From Pseudomonas mendocina (GTDB taxonomy: Bacteria > Pseudomonadota > Gammaproteobacteria > Pseudomonadales > Pseudomonadaceae): 64,000 bases of DNA. The position numbers were made by a program, and so were the translations under genes. Below, piece after piece: positions 56,473 to 64,000 of the stretch. Below the pieces are notes generated by a model. That model was given only the letters and a program-made list of their open reading frames with translations. It was not told the origin of the DNA and did not search any database. The stretch is from the NCBI RefSeq assembly GCF_900636545.1, contig NZ_LR134290.1, positions 1,488,001-1,552,000 of the forward strand. Direction: 5' to 3'. Every line of letters begins with the position of its first letter. Within the stretch, counting starts at the first letter, position 1.

Positions 56473-56600
56473 GTAGCCCGGATGCAATCCGGACTTCTGC
56501 TTTTCAGCTCCCTCGCCCCTTTGGGGAGAGGGTTGGGGAGAGGGGCTTTGACTACATGGCCCTCTCCCCCGACCCCTCTCCCGCGAGCGGGAGCGGGGAG
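56473..56600. repeat. REP half plus BIME (copy C)
   Basis: A GTAGCCCGGATGCAATCC half-element (56473-56491) is followed by the CCCTCTCCC two-hairpin unit (56510-56600), between the carboxylase and first DUF1989 genes of one operon. Confidence 0.85.
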
Positions 56601-56604
56601 ACAA

Positions 56605-57240
56605 TCAATCCCACACCAGCACTTCGGCGGGGGTTGGGTTCCAGCCGTTACAGGGGTTGTTCAGTTGCGGGCAGTTGGAGATCAGCACGATCACGTCGGT
56701 CTCGGCCTTGAGCTCCACGTACTTGCCCGGCGCGGAGATGCCGTCCTCGAAGGTCAGGCCGCCTTCGGGGGTGACCGGCACGTTCATGAAGAAGTTGATG
56801 TTGGCGCCGAGGTCGCGCTTGCTCAGGCGGCCGTCGTGCAGGCTGGCGCGCAGGAAGTTGTCGCGGCAACTGTGCATGTAGCGCTTGTCCAGGGCGTAGC
56901 GCACGCTGTTGCTCTCCTGCGCGCAGGCACCGCCCAGGGTGTCGTGCCGGCCGCAGGTGTCGGCGACTATGCTCAGCAGTGGGTTGCCGAGGTTGGAGTA
57001 GAGCACCGTGCCGGTGGTCAGGTAGACGTTGTTCTGCTTGCGCAGGGTGCGCTGCGGGTCGAAGCGCTCGCGCGGGTTGCGGGCAGCGAAGAACAGGGTG
57101 TCGATCGCCTGGTTACCTTCCAGGTCGTGCAGGCGCAGGGTCTGCCCGGCCTTGACCTCGAACAGGTAGGGCTCGCCCGCGGGGATGGTGTGGCGGAAGG
57201 CAGCGGTTTCGGGATGCAGGTTGCTTGCGGTCAGGCTCAT
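56605..57240 (-). CDS. DUF1989 carboxyguanidine deiminase subunit (second)
   Basis: This 211-residue protein is of the urea-carboxylase-associated family (DUF1989). It contains [41 protein letters not shown] with a likely metal-binding cysteine/histidine pair, [13 protein letters not shown], and [10 protein letters not shown]. In guanidine use two such subunits form carboxyguanidine deiminase, releasing ammonia. It follows the first subunit by 10 bases. Which is CgdA or CgdB was not decided. Confidence 0.85.
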   Translation of the reverse strand: MSLTASNLHPETAAFRHTIPAGEPYLFEVKAGQTLRLHDLEGNQAIDTLFFAARNPRERFDPQRTLRKQNNVYLTTGTVLYSNLGNPLLSIVADTCGRHDTLGGACAQESNSVRYALDKRYMHSCRDNFLRASLHDGRLSKRDLGANINFFMNVPVTPEGGLTFEDGISAPGKYVELKAETDVIVLISNCPQLNNPCNGWNPTPAEVLVWD

Positions 57241-57250
57241 ATCGGCACCC

Positions 57251-57979
57251 TCAGATGTACTGGCGTTCGGTGTTGTGGAAAGCGCGGCCGTTCTCCGGGC
57301 GCGAGGTGCGGCACAGCACGCTGATGCCGTCGCTCTCGACCTTGCTCCAGGCGAGCTGCACCGGCTTGGGCGCGTATTGCGGGTTGGGGTCCATCGGGTG
57401 CTGCAGGGCGGTGAGCACCACCAGGGTGTCCATCGGCGCATACAGCTCGACGTAGTCACCGGCCTGGCTGTTGCCGGGCTGGAAACCGAAGGAGCCATCG
57501 GCATCGACGTCGACGCGGCTGAACAGGTTGAGGTTCATCAGCAGATCCTGCAGGTTCAGGTTCCACTTGCCCATTTCCACCAGCAGGTTGTCCGTGCCGT
57601 TGCGGAAGAAGCCGTTGCGCAGTTCCTGGTAGCGGCCCTGGCCGTACTTCTCGGCGACTTCCTCGGCGTTCAGCACGCCGCCGAAGCTGTCGTGCCAGCC
57701 GCAGGTATCGGCGGTGATCGCCGCCAGCACCTTGCCCATGTCCGAATACAGGCAGTGGCCGGCGGTGAGCTTGGCGGTGTGCTGGCCCTTGAGGGTGTCG
57801 GGCAGGTTCAGGCGTTCGCTTTTCTCAAGGGCGTTGAACAGCAGCAGGCTGACGTTGGCACCGCCCTCGATATCGGTGATTCGCAGCAGTTGGCCGCGCT
57901 TGAGCACGAAGGAGGTGTGGCCGCCACCGGGGACGGTTTCCTCATAGAGGGTGGGGCGCAGGGTGAGGGCATTTGTCAT
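57251..57979 (-). CDS. DUF1989 carboxyguanidine deiminase subunit (first)
   Basis: This 242-residue protein is of the same family as the neighbour, with matching blocks [53 protein letters not shown] and [10 protein letters not shown]. It is the partner subunit of the deiminase. Upstream in the same leftward unit lies the binding-protein gene preceded by a guanidine-I riboswitch, which would raise expression when guanidine is present. Confidence 0.85.
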   Translation of the reverse strand: MTNALTLRPTLYEETVPGGGHTSFVLKRGQLLRITDIEGGANVSLLLFNALEKSERLNLPDTLKGQHTAKLTAGHCLYSDMGKVLAAITADTCGWHDSFGGVLNAEEVAEKYGQGRYQELRNGFFRNGTDNLLVEMGKWNLNLQDLLMNLNLFSRVDVDADGSFGFQPGNSQAGDYVELYAPMDTLVVLTALQHPMDPNPQYAPKPVQLAWSKVESDGISVLCRTSRPENGRAFHNTERQYI

Positions 57980-58058
57980 GGGTACCTCGGGATCAAAACC
58001 GTATCGTCAGGCACCGGCAGGGGGCGCCTGATCATCATTGCGATGGGATGGGAGGCCG

Positions 58059-59126
58059 TCAGAGCTTGCCGTCGACGGCCATTTGTACGTAGCTCGGGTC
58101 GAAGCGCAGCTTGATGTTGGCGCTGTCGCCGGTGCTGACGTCGCCGGCGAAGGTCATGCCGATGGCGTCGGCGCTACGGGCGCCTTCACCAAGGATGCCG
58201 TGCTCGAAGCTGAAGTTGGCGACCTTGGTCATGGTCTCCGGCAGAGCCGGGCTGGTGATGAAGTCCAGAGTTTCCTTCGGCGTGTAGAACAGCTTGGTGG
58301 TCGCCAGTTGCGACTGATAGCCGGCCAGGTCGGTGCCGGAGGCCTTGGCCATTTCGGTCAGGGCGTCGGTGGCTTCCGGAGTGCCGGCCTGCATCAATTC
58401 GAGAATTTCGAACCAGGCGCCAACCAGGGCTTTGCCGAAGTCCGGGTTGTCCTTCAGGGTCTGGGTGTTGACCACCATCATGTCGAGGATTTCACCGGGG
58501 ATCTTCGACGAGTCGAACACCTCGGTGCTGCCCGGCTGGGCCTTGATTTCGGCGAGCATCGGGTTCCATGTGGCGGCGGCCTGCACGCTGGGAGTGGAAA
58601 AGGCGGCGATGATGTCGGCGTCGGAGGTGTTCACCACGGTCACATCGCGCTCGCTCATGCCTGCGGTTTCCAGGGCGCGGGCGAGGAAGTAGTGGGATAC
58701 CGACAGCTCGACCAGGTTGACCTGCATGCCCTTGATGTCGGCCAGGGTCTTGCCTTCGCTCTTGATCAGCAGACCGTCGTTGCCGTTGGAGTAGTCACCG
58801 ACGATCAGTGCAGTGCTGTCCACGCCGCCGGCGGCGGGGATGGTCAGGGCGTCCATGTTGGTCATGGTGCAGCCGTCGAACTGGCCGACGCTGTACTGGT
58901 TGATGGACTCGACATAGTCGTTGAGCTGCACGACATCGATGCTGATGCCGTATTTCTTCGCCCACTTGTCGATGATGCCGGAGGTGCTGGCGTGGCCCCA
59001 GGGCATCCAGCCGGCGTAAAGCGTCCAGCAGACGCTGAAGTTGTCTTTCTTCTCGGCGTGAGCGCTGAAGCTGAGTACCGCGGCCAGACCGGCCGCGGCG
59101 AAGGAGAACAGACGGTACTTGCGCAT
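58059..59126 (-). CDS. ABC importer binding protein of the guanidine locus
   Basis: This 355-residue precursor has a signal peptide ending SFSAHAEKK and an NMT1/taurine-type binding fold (CWTLYAGWMPWG, LVELSVSHYFLARALE). It belongs to the binding proteins often annotated for urea and found with the carboxylase and ykkC RNA. It would deliver guanidine or a related compound. The permease and ATPase lie apart at 61825-63497. The start follows GGAGG. Confidence 0.85.
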   Translation of the reverse strand: MRKYRLFSFAAAGLAAVLSFSAHAEKKDNFSVCWTLYAGWMPWGHASTSGIIDKWAKKYGISIDVVQLNDYVESINQYSVGQFDGCTMTNMDALTIPAAGGVDSTALIVGDYSNGNDGLLIKSEGKTLADIKGMQVNLVELSVSHYFLARALETAGMSERDVTVVNTSDADIIAAFSTPSVQAAATWNPMLAEIKAQPGSTEVFDSSKIPGEILDMMVVNTQTLKDNPDFGKALVGAWFEILELMQAGTPEATDALTEMAKASGTDLAGYQSQLATTKLFYTPKETLDFITSPALPETMTKVANFSFEHGILGEGARSADAIGMTFAGDVSTGDSANIKLRFDPSYVQMAVDGKL

Positions 59127-59191
59127 TTGGAACCTCCAGTCTTGTTGAGTACGGGCAGGAGTCGCGGCACGTTTCGAATCGTTCGAAAGGC

Positions 59192-59289
59192 GCGTTCTCC
59201 CGGGCTTTTATCCCGCCGTGTAACCTCACTGGAGGTCGATGACTCTCGGACCAGCACTTGCCACGCAAGTCGGAACCCTAGTCATCCAT
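59192..59289 (-). promoter_or_regulatory. Guanidine-I riboswitch (ykkC), copy 1
   Basis: On the minus strand the conserved pieces CTAGGGTTCCG, CTGGTCCGAGAG, ACACGGCGGG and AAAAGCCCGGGAGA occur in order. P1 pairs GATGACT with AGTCATC; the next hairpin pairs ACTTGC with GCAAGT. It lies about 65 bases before the binding-protein gene. In this class guanidine binding turns expression on. Confidence 0.93.
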
Positions 59290-59625
59290 TTCGCAAATTG
59301 TGGTGCCGCGATTCCGGGAAATCCCGGTTAGAACCTGCACACTCGAGCTATAGCGAATAGCGTGCCAGCTCGCCGAGGCCCGTGATTGGGCGCTGCGGCG
59401 GCAGGTGCTGGCGCTTGCGCGCTGCCTGATGGTGCTTGCGAGGGATTGGTTGCACTGCTCTGGGGCGAGTTTGCTCGCGGGATAACGGCTTGTTGGCGTT
59501 ATGGCGGTGGCATGGAAATCGCTATCGACCCTGTTGCAGAGGCGACCTCGCTGCCGCTCTCGGGACGACCCGACCCGCTGCTCGTCTGGACGACCAGGTA
59601 ACTCACTTGTTCAAGGGAGATTGCC

Positions 59626-60651
59626 ATGGCGCATACCCACTTCACGTCCATTCCTCTGATTGATGTTGCCGGTCTTTATGCCGAGAGCCTCGCCGAACGC
59701 CAGCGCGTTGCCGACGAGTTGGGCCGCGCCGCTCGTGAGGGTGGCTTCCTGCAGATTACCGGGCACGGTATTTCGCGTGAGCTGCGCGACGGGCTGATCC
59801 AGCAGGCGCGCAGTTTCTTCGCTCGCCCGCTGGAGCAGAAGATGCGTTTCTACATCGGTCAGTCGAGCAACCACAGCGGCTACGTGCCGGAAGGCGAGGA
59901 GCAGTTCGCCGGCGGCAGCAAGGACCTCAAGGAAGCCTACGACGTTAATTACGACTACACCGCGGCGGCCCAGGTCTATCCGCTGCTGGGGCCAACGCAG
60001 TGGCCGGACTCGGCTGACTTCAAGCGCGAGGTCGGCGCTTACTACCGCGCGGCGCTGGCGCTGGGCGATACGCTGTTTCGTGGTTTCGCCCTGGCGCTGG
60101 GGCTGGCCGAGGACACCTTCGCCGGCATCACCCGGCAGCCCACCAGCCAGTTGCGCATGATCCATTACCCACTCGATCCCGATCCGGTGGCCGACCGCCC
60201 AGGCATTGGCGCGCACACCGACTACGAGTGCTTCACCATTCTGTTGCCTACCGCTGAAGGCTTGCAGGTGCTCAACGGCGACGGCCAGTGGATCGACGTG
60301 CCGCTGGTGGAGGACGCCTTCGTGATCAATATCGGCGACATGCTCGAGGTGCTCAGCAACGGCAACTTCGTCGCCACCTCGCACCGTGTGCGCAAGGTCA
60401 GTGAGGAGCGCTTCGCCTTCCCGTTGTTCTGCGCCTGTGACTACCCGACGCGCATTGCGCCGATCGCTGGCCTGCCGGCGCGCGGTGAGCGCGTGTACGA
60501 GCCTGTGAACTGTGGCGATCATCTGTTTGCCCAGACCGCGCAGACCTTCCGCTATCTGCGCGAGCGGCTGGAGGATGGTTCGCTGCAACTGCCCGATGGT
60601 GCCGCGGGTTTGTCCAGTTTTGGTCAGGGCCGCCAGGAGGTGACGGTATGA
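59626..60651 (+). CDS. Fe(II)/2-oxoglutarate oxygenase, IPNS family
   Basis: This is a 341-residue protein with a DIOX N-domain (IPLIDVAGLYAE) and an oxygenase core. Iron ligands are H197, D199 (GAHTDYE) and H253 (TSHRV); R262 should bind 2-oxoglutarate, but the usual RxS reads R-F-A. It resembles the isopenicillin N synthase/EFE-type group. It lies on the opposite strand between two riboswitch-controlled halves of a guanidine locus, and overlaps an unknown partner gene by 4 bases. It may oxidise a guanidine compound; this is inferred. Confidence 0.85.
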   Translation: MAHTHFTSIPLIDVAGLYAESLAERQRVADELGRAAREGGFLQITGHGISRELRDGLIQQARSFFARPLEQKMRFYIGQSSNHSGYVPEGEEQFAGGSKDLKEAYDVNYDYTAAAQVYPLLGPTQWPDSADFKREVGAYYRAALALGDTLFRGFALALGLAEDTFAGITRQPTSQLRMIHYPLDPDPVADRPGIGAHTDYECFTILLPTAEGLQVLNGDGQWIDVPLVEDAFVINIGDMLEVLSNGNFVATSHRVRKVSEERFAFPLFCACDYPTRIAPIAGLPARGERVYEPVNCGDHLFAQTAQTFRYLRERLEDGSLQLPDGAAGLSSFGQGRQEVTV

Positions 60652-61580
60652 ACCTGCTGGAATTGGCTGCACGTTACCCACAACGCGCCGAGGGCGGCGT
60701 GCCGGACTGGATGCTCGGGCACTTTCGCCGCCGCACCATCAGCTTTGCCGATGGCCGCAGCGACGAGCGTACCCAGGTGCACTGGCTGCAAAGTCGCACC
60801 TTCACCATCGACCTGCGCTTGCCAGACGCACCCGCGCTACCGGTACTGGCCTGGCAGGACTACGACGCCTCCGAACTGCGCCAGCTTGCCAACCATGAAG
60901 GCTGGGTGGCCGATAGCGTTTGGGAGAACGGCTACCTGAGCTGGCACGGTGGCGTATCCCTGCAACTGCACAACCGCTGGCCGGAGCCCGCGCAGTTGCA
61001 GCGCATCGGCAATTGCATGATCGAGTTCGGCACCACGGGCGCCTATGTCGAGGACTGGCGTTTGCAGGCCAGCAGCGGGCCATTGATCGGTCTGCGTTTG
61101 CTGGAGGAGTGCGACGCCGAAAGCGGTGAGGTGCTGCAGCGCGGTGGTGGTCTGATTCTCTGTGGCGAGCAGCTTGGTTGGGGGCATGGCCGGGGAGCAG
61201 AGCCTGGCGAGTCAACGATGCAACTGCGTGAGCGCGCCGAACGGGCGCAAGGTGATGGTGAGGCTCTGGCCGCGTTGTTCGACTGCGAGACTTCGCTGGC
61301 TTACGCGGATCAGCAGGGGAGTTATCAGGTGGCGTTGTCGACCATGCCGGCACGGGTGGGGCAGATGGTTTCGCTGGAGGGCTTCGAGCTACCGGGAGCA
61401 GAGCGCGTCTGTCAGCACCTGCAACGCCCGGACGGCCGGGCGGTGGTACGGACGTTCATCATCGATACGTTGGAGCCGGATTGGCGCGCGGAACTCGCCA
61501 CGCCGACTACCGGCGAGGCGCAGCGCTGGTTTGCGGCGGAGAGCGAAACGCTGTCGCGCTATCTCGAGGTGTTGAGCTAG
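60648..61580 (+). CDS. Unknown partner of the oxygenase
   Basis: This 310-residue protein starts in the oxygenase stop (ATGA). It contains RTFTIDLRLPDAP, YLSWHGGVSLQLHNRWPEPAQLQRIGNCMIEFGTTGAYVEDWRLQ and ALFDCETSLAYADQQGSYQVALSTMPARVGQ, suggesting a two-part beta-rich fold. No family recognised. Tight coupling with the oxygenase suggests a joint pathway. Confidence 0.75.
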   Translation: MNLLELAARYPQRAEGGVPDWMLGHFRRRTISFADGRSDERTQVHWLQSRTFTIDLRLPDAPALPVLAWQDYDASELRQLANHEGWVADSVWENGYLSWHGGVSLQLHNRWPEPAQLQRIGNCMIEFGTTGAYVEDWRLQASSGPLIGLRLLEECDAESGEVLQRGGGLILCGEQLGWGHGRGAEPGESTMQLRERAERAQGDGEALAALFDCETSLAYADQQGSYQVALSTMPARVGQMVSLEGFELPGAERVCQHLQRPDGRAVVRTFIIDTLEPDWRAELATPTTGEAQRWFAAESETLSRYLEVLS

Positions 61581-61611
61581 CCGGTCGGTAGCTACCTGAT
61601 TTACCGCTGAA

Positions 61612-61668
61612 AGGCTTGCCGCTGAAGCGCCTCCCACGGTTTGTCTCATTGATTCGTGGGAGGGGCTT
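61612..61668. repeat. Hairpin repeat after the unknown gene
   Basis: GCCTCCCAC and GTGGGAGG arms around a loop, related to the repeat after the carboxylase gene. May end the oxygenase transcript. Confidence 0.6.
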
Positions 61669-61751
61669 TCGGCTCGGGCATCCTGCTTCGCTTTACCTCC
61701 TGCATTCATGCCGTCGTAGCCGCGATGTTGTGCCGGCAGAGCTGGTGCGCG

Positions 61752-61810
61752 CGGCGCACCCTACGGTTTATCGCGCGGTTTACGCTGCGTAGGGTGCGCT
61801 GTGCGCATCG
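61752..61810. repeat. Inverted TAGGGTGCGC repeat
   Basis: GCGCACCCTACG and CGTAGGGTGCGC face each other around a 25-base spacer, between convergent genes. Same family as 12957-12974 and 23022-23074. Confidence 0.75.
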
Positions 61811-61824
61811 AAGTTGCCGCTCAA

Positions 61825-62685
61825 TCAGCGGGTGGCAATACGCTCGGCCAATTCGCTGGGCAATTGCACCTGTGCTCGGCGCGTCTCGTTGAGCGGGATG
61901 TCGTAGGTGATGCGTGCGCCGTAGGCGTTGGGCGCCTGCGGGTCCTGGCGCACCTTGTCGAACACCAGCAGGCGGGTGCCGAGGCTGAAGCCTTCGGACA
62001 GGTCGTGGGTGATCATGAATACGGTCAGGCGGGTTTCCTTCCATAGCTCCAGCAGCAGCGCGTGCATGTCCTTGCGGATGCCGGGGTCGAGAGCGCCGAA
62101 GGGTTCGTCGAGCAGCAGCATGCGCGGTTGCATCACCAGCGCCTGGGCGATGGCCAGGCGTTGCTGCATGCCACCCGAGAGCGCGCTGGGGTATTTGTTC
62201 AGCGCGTGGCCGAGGCCGACCTTGGTGAGAATTTCGGCAGCGCGTTCGCGGGCTTCGCGCTTGGCTGCGCCGAAGAGTCTGCCCAGCAGCTTCGAGTTCG
62301 GCAGCTCAAGGCCCAGGGCGACGTTGTCCAGCACGCTCAGGTGCGGGAATACCGAGTAGCGCTGGAATACCACGCCACGGCTCGGGTCGGGTTCGTTGGG
62401 CAGCGCCTGGCCGCCCAGCAACAACTCGCCACGGCTCGGGCGCTCCTGGCCGAGCAGCATGCGCAGGAAGGTGGATTTGCCGCAGCCGGAGGCGCCGACC
62501 AGGGTGCAGAACTCACCCTCGTTGACCTTGATGTTGAGGCGTTCGAGCACGACCAGATCGCCGTATTCCTGCCACAGGTTGCGCGCTTCGATAAAGGCGG
62601 GTTTCCCTGTGCTTGCAGGAGGCGTACTGGAGTCGCGCATGACGGGTTCACTCAGTGGGACGATATGTTGGCTGTACAGGGTCAT
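61825..62685 (-). CDS. ABC importer ATPase of the guanidine locus
   Basis: This 286-residue ATPase has Walker A LVGASGCGKSTFLRML, Q-loop VVFQRYSVFPHLS, signature SGGMQQRLAIAQAL, Walker B MLLLDEPFGALD and ITHDLSEG. It belongs to the nitrate/sulfonate/taurine-type group that pairs with NMT1-like binding proteins. The start overlaps the permease stop (ATGA). Confidence 0.9.
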   Translation of the reverse strand: MTLYSQHIVPLSEPVMRDSSTPPASTGKPAFIEARNLWQEYGDLVVLERLNIKVNEGEFCTLVGASGCGKSTFLRMLLGQERPSRGELLLGGQALPNEPDPSRGVVFQRYSVFPHLSVLDNVALGLELPNSKLLGRLFGAAKREARERAAEILTKVGLGHALNKYPSALSGGMQQRLAIAQALVMQPRMLLLDEPFGALDPGIRKDMHALLLELWKETRLTVFMITHDLSEGFSLGTRLLVFDKVRQDPQAPNAYGARITYDIPLNETRRAQVQLPSELAERIATR

Positions 62686-63497
62686 GCCTTGCCTCCTTCA
62701 TGCCAGGGGAAGCACAGGCGCAGCACCTGGCGCAGGCCCAGATCCATCAGCCAGGCCAGCAGGGTGATCCACACGACGTAGGGCAGGATCACGTCCATGG
62801 CCATGTAGCGACGGACCAGGAAGATGCGGTAACCGAGGCCGTCGGTCGAGGCGATGGCCTCGGCGGCAATCAGAAACAGCCAGGCCGAACCGAGCATCAG
62901 GCGCAGCGAGATCAGCAGGCGTGGCATCAATTGCGGCAGTACCAGGCGCAGGATCAGCGTCCAGGAGTTGGCACCGAGCGTCTGCGCCTTGATCAGCAGT
63001 TCGCCGGGAATCTCGCGGGCACGCTGTTCGATATCGCGGGCGATGCAGGGGGTGATGCCGATGACGATCAGCATTACCTTGGACAGCTCACCCAGACCGA
63101 AGACGATGAACAGGATCGGCAGGATGGCCAGCGGCGGAATCATCGACAGCACCGTGAGCAGCGGCGATAGCGGTGCGCCGAACAGCGGCACGCTGCCGGC
63201 GGCGATGCCCAGCACCAGGCCCAGCAGTGCGGCGATGCCCAGGCCCATACCCAGGCGTTGCAGGCTGGAGGCGGTGTCCTGCCAGAACAGGTACTGGCCG
63301 CTGCGTTTGTCCTCGGTGAAGGCCAGGCGGTCGATGGCATCGACCATCTGGCTGGCGCTGGGCAGCAGCTTGTCGTTGGGGTTTTCGGCCAGGCGGGTGG
63401 TCGAAGCGCTGAAGTAGACGAACAGCAGTAAGGCGAAGGGCAGCAGGATCAGCAGCAAACGGCCGCTGCGATCCGGGTGGCGGTTGATCAGGCGCAT
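62682..63497 (-). CDS. ABC importer permease of the guanidine locus
   Basis: This 271-residue inner-membrane permease has six helices and the coupling segment RAREIPGELLIKAQTLGANSWTLILRLVLPQLMPRLL. It matches the taurine/nitrate-type permeases. It should work with the ATPase just downstream and the binding protein at 58059. Upstream is the second guanidine-I riboswitch and a 26-codon reading frame. Confidence 0.9.
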   Translation of the reverse strand: MRLINRHPDRSGRLLLILLPFALLLFVYFSASTTRLAENPNDKLLPSASQMVDAIDRLAFTEDKRSGQYLFWQDTASSLQRLGMGLGIAALLGLVLGIAAGSVPLFGAPLSPLLTVLSMIPPLAILPILFIVFGLGELSKVMLIVIGITPCIARDIEQRAREIPGELLIKAQTLGANSWTLILRLVLPQLMPRLLISLRLMLGSAWLFLIAAEAIASTDGLGYRIFLVRRYMAMDVILPYVVWITLLAWLMDLGLRQVLRLCFPWHEGGKA

Positions 63498-63537
63498 GGA
63501 AAGTCCTCGTCGGGCCTGGAGCGAAATGCGTGCGCAG

Positions 63538-63618
63538 CTAGCAAGCGCAAAAGCACGCTGGTTTCGGGCCTTTGGGGGTGACGGCTAGCTGCCGCTGATG
63601 CGAGTGGGGGATACCCAT
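63538..63618 (-). CDS. 26-codon leader reading frame
   Basis: ATG at 63618 follows CTGGAGGTTC, the same ribosome site that precedes the binding-protein gene at 59126. The frame encodes a short peptide ending KPACFCAC. Upstream sequence around both starts is alike, so this could be the start-region relic of a lost or moved binding-protein gene, or a leader peptide. Confidence 0.4.
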   Translation of the reverse strand: MGIPHSHQRQLAVTPKGPKPACFCAC

Positions 63619-63680
63619 GATGAACCTCCAGTTTGACAGGGGCGGACAGGAGTTCGCGGCGGTTCCCCACGGATGGGGCG

Positions 63681-63780
63681 CGTTCTCCCGGGCTTTTGTC
63701 CCGCCGTGTAACCTCGCTGGAGGTCGCCAGCTCTCGGACCAGTCGCTCGCCTGTGGCGAGCCGGAACCCTAGCCGGCTAT
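63681..63780 (-). promoter_or_regulatory. Guanidine-I riboswitch (ykkC), copy 2
   Basis: Same conserved blocks as copy 1. P1 here pairs GCCGGCT with AGCTGGC, and the next hairpin pairs GCTCGCC with GGCGAGC. Bases differ from copy 1 but pairing is kept, direct support for the fold. It precedes the permease-ATPase pair. Confidence 0.93.
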
Positions 63781-64000
63781 TGGCAAATTGTGGTGCCGCG
63801 ATCCCGGCGAACCGGGTTGTTCCTGCACGAGTGGTTCTTAGCGAACATCGTGCCATGCACCGCGAACCGCGCCAGGTGGCGCTCGTCTGCAGAACGTCGA
63901 GGATACGCTGCGCCGTGCTGGTGCGTTGCGATCATGTCGTGCTGCTTGCTGGGGCGTGAGATGGCTCAGAGCTTTCTGTCCGCGGCCAGCGAATCTTGGG
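63781..64000. other. Right margin, promoter of the second riboswitch unit
   Basis: No gene is supported here. The first 75 bases resemble the sequence behind riboswitch copy 1 (59290-59370), so the promoter was duplicated too. The rest may begin a gene past the window. Confidence 0.4.

Noticed and set aside
55311-56711. Plus-strand frame opposite the carboxylase N-terminus
   Set aside because: Antisense to the conserved biotin carboxylase domain; extends into the REP region.

Overview
The window reads as a chromosome segment of a Pseudomonas species. The evidence is high GC coding sequence, Pseudomonas-type REP repeats, an OprD-family porin, PhaG, a SoxR box, a gcv operon next to a GcsR-type sigma-54 activator, and a Pf-phage-like element in tRNA-Gly. 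Nothing here fixes the species. All calls come from reading translations and DNA by eye, without database searches.

Left part (0.6-11 kb): a five-gene leftward unit encodes a TonB-dependent receptor, an O-methyltransferase-like protein, an RhtX/FptX-type inner-membrane transporter, a ThDP enzyme resembling PigD and a reductase-aminotransferase fusion resembling PigE. A divergent PchR-like AraC activator and a Fur-box-like site sit at its head. This couples a pair of enzymes known from prodigiosin-pyrrole (MAP) synthesis to siderophore-style uptake and iron control. It is the strongest candidate for an undescribed system in the window.

11-21 kb: allE with a divergent LysR gene; a leftward ABC importer with a phosphodiesterase-like and a HAD phosphatase, facing a GntR/UTRA regulator (probably organophosphate or phosphonate use); and a YCII/DUF899/SnoaL trio. 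21-26.7 kb: a Sel1 lipoprotein, an M14 carboxypeptidase, an OprD porin, a CHMI-family isomerase, and soxR facing an FMN reductase across a SoxR box.

26.7-35.5 kb: gcvH-gcvP-glyA-gcvT runs leftward from a sigma-54 promoter with GcsR-like sites. The regulator gcsR lies upstream beyond sodC. 35.5-41.8 kb: a membrane protein, endonuclease I, a sodium-solute symporter, a DsbA-like protein, an MscS-like channel and a small lipoprotein.

42.0-48.6 kb: a 6.6-kb integrative element lies between 26-bp direct repeats at tRNA-Gly(CCC). It has an integrase, a Pf-like replication initiator, two related repressors, small DNA-binding proteins and an AT-rich cargo gene with a MazG-type domain and two zinc-knuckle clusters. 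No coat, Zot or secretin genes are visible, so it resembles a filamentous-phage satellite.

48.7-52.4 kb: phaG; then a diguanylate cyclase, a CWC protein and an RsuA-like pseudouridine synthase in one leftward run. 52.7-63.8 kb: a guanidine-utilisation region has a carboxylase, two DUF1989 carboxyguanidine deiminase subunits and an ABC importer. The importer is split in two, and each half has its own guanidine-I (ykkC) riboswitch. Between the halves lie a 2-oxoglutarate oxygenase gene and an unknown partner on the opposite strand. A REP element is inserted in frame inside the carboxylase gene.
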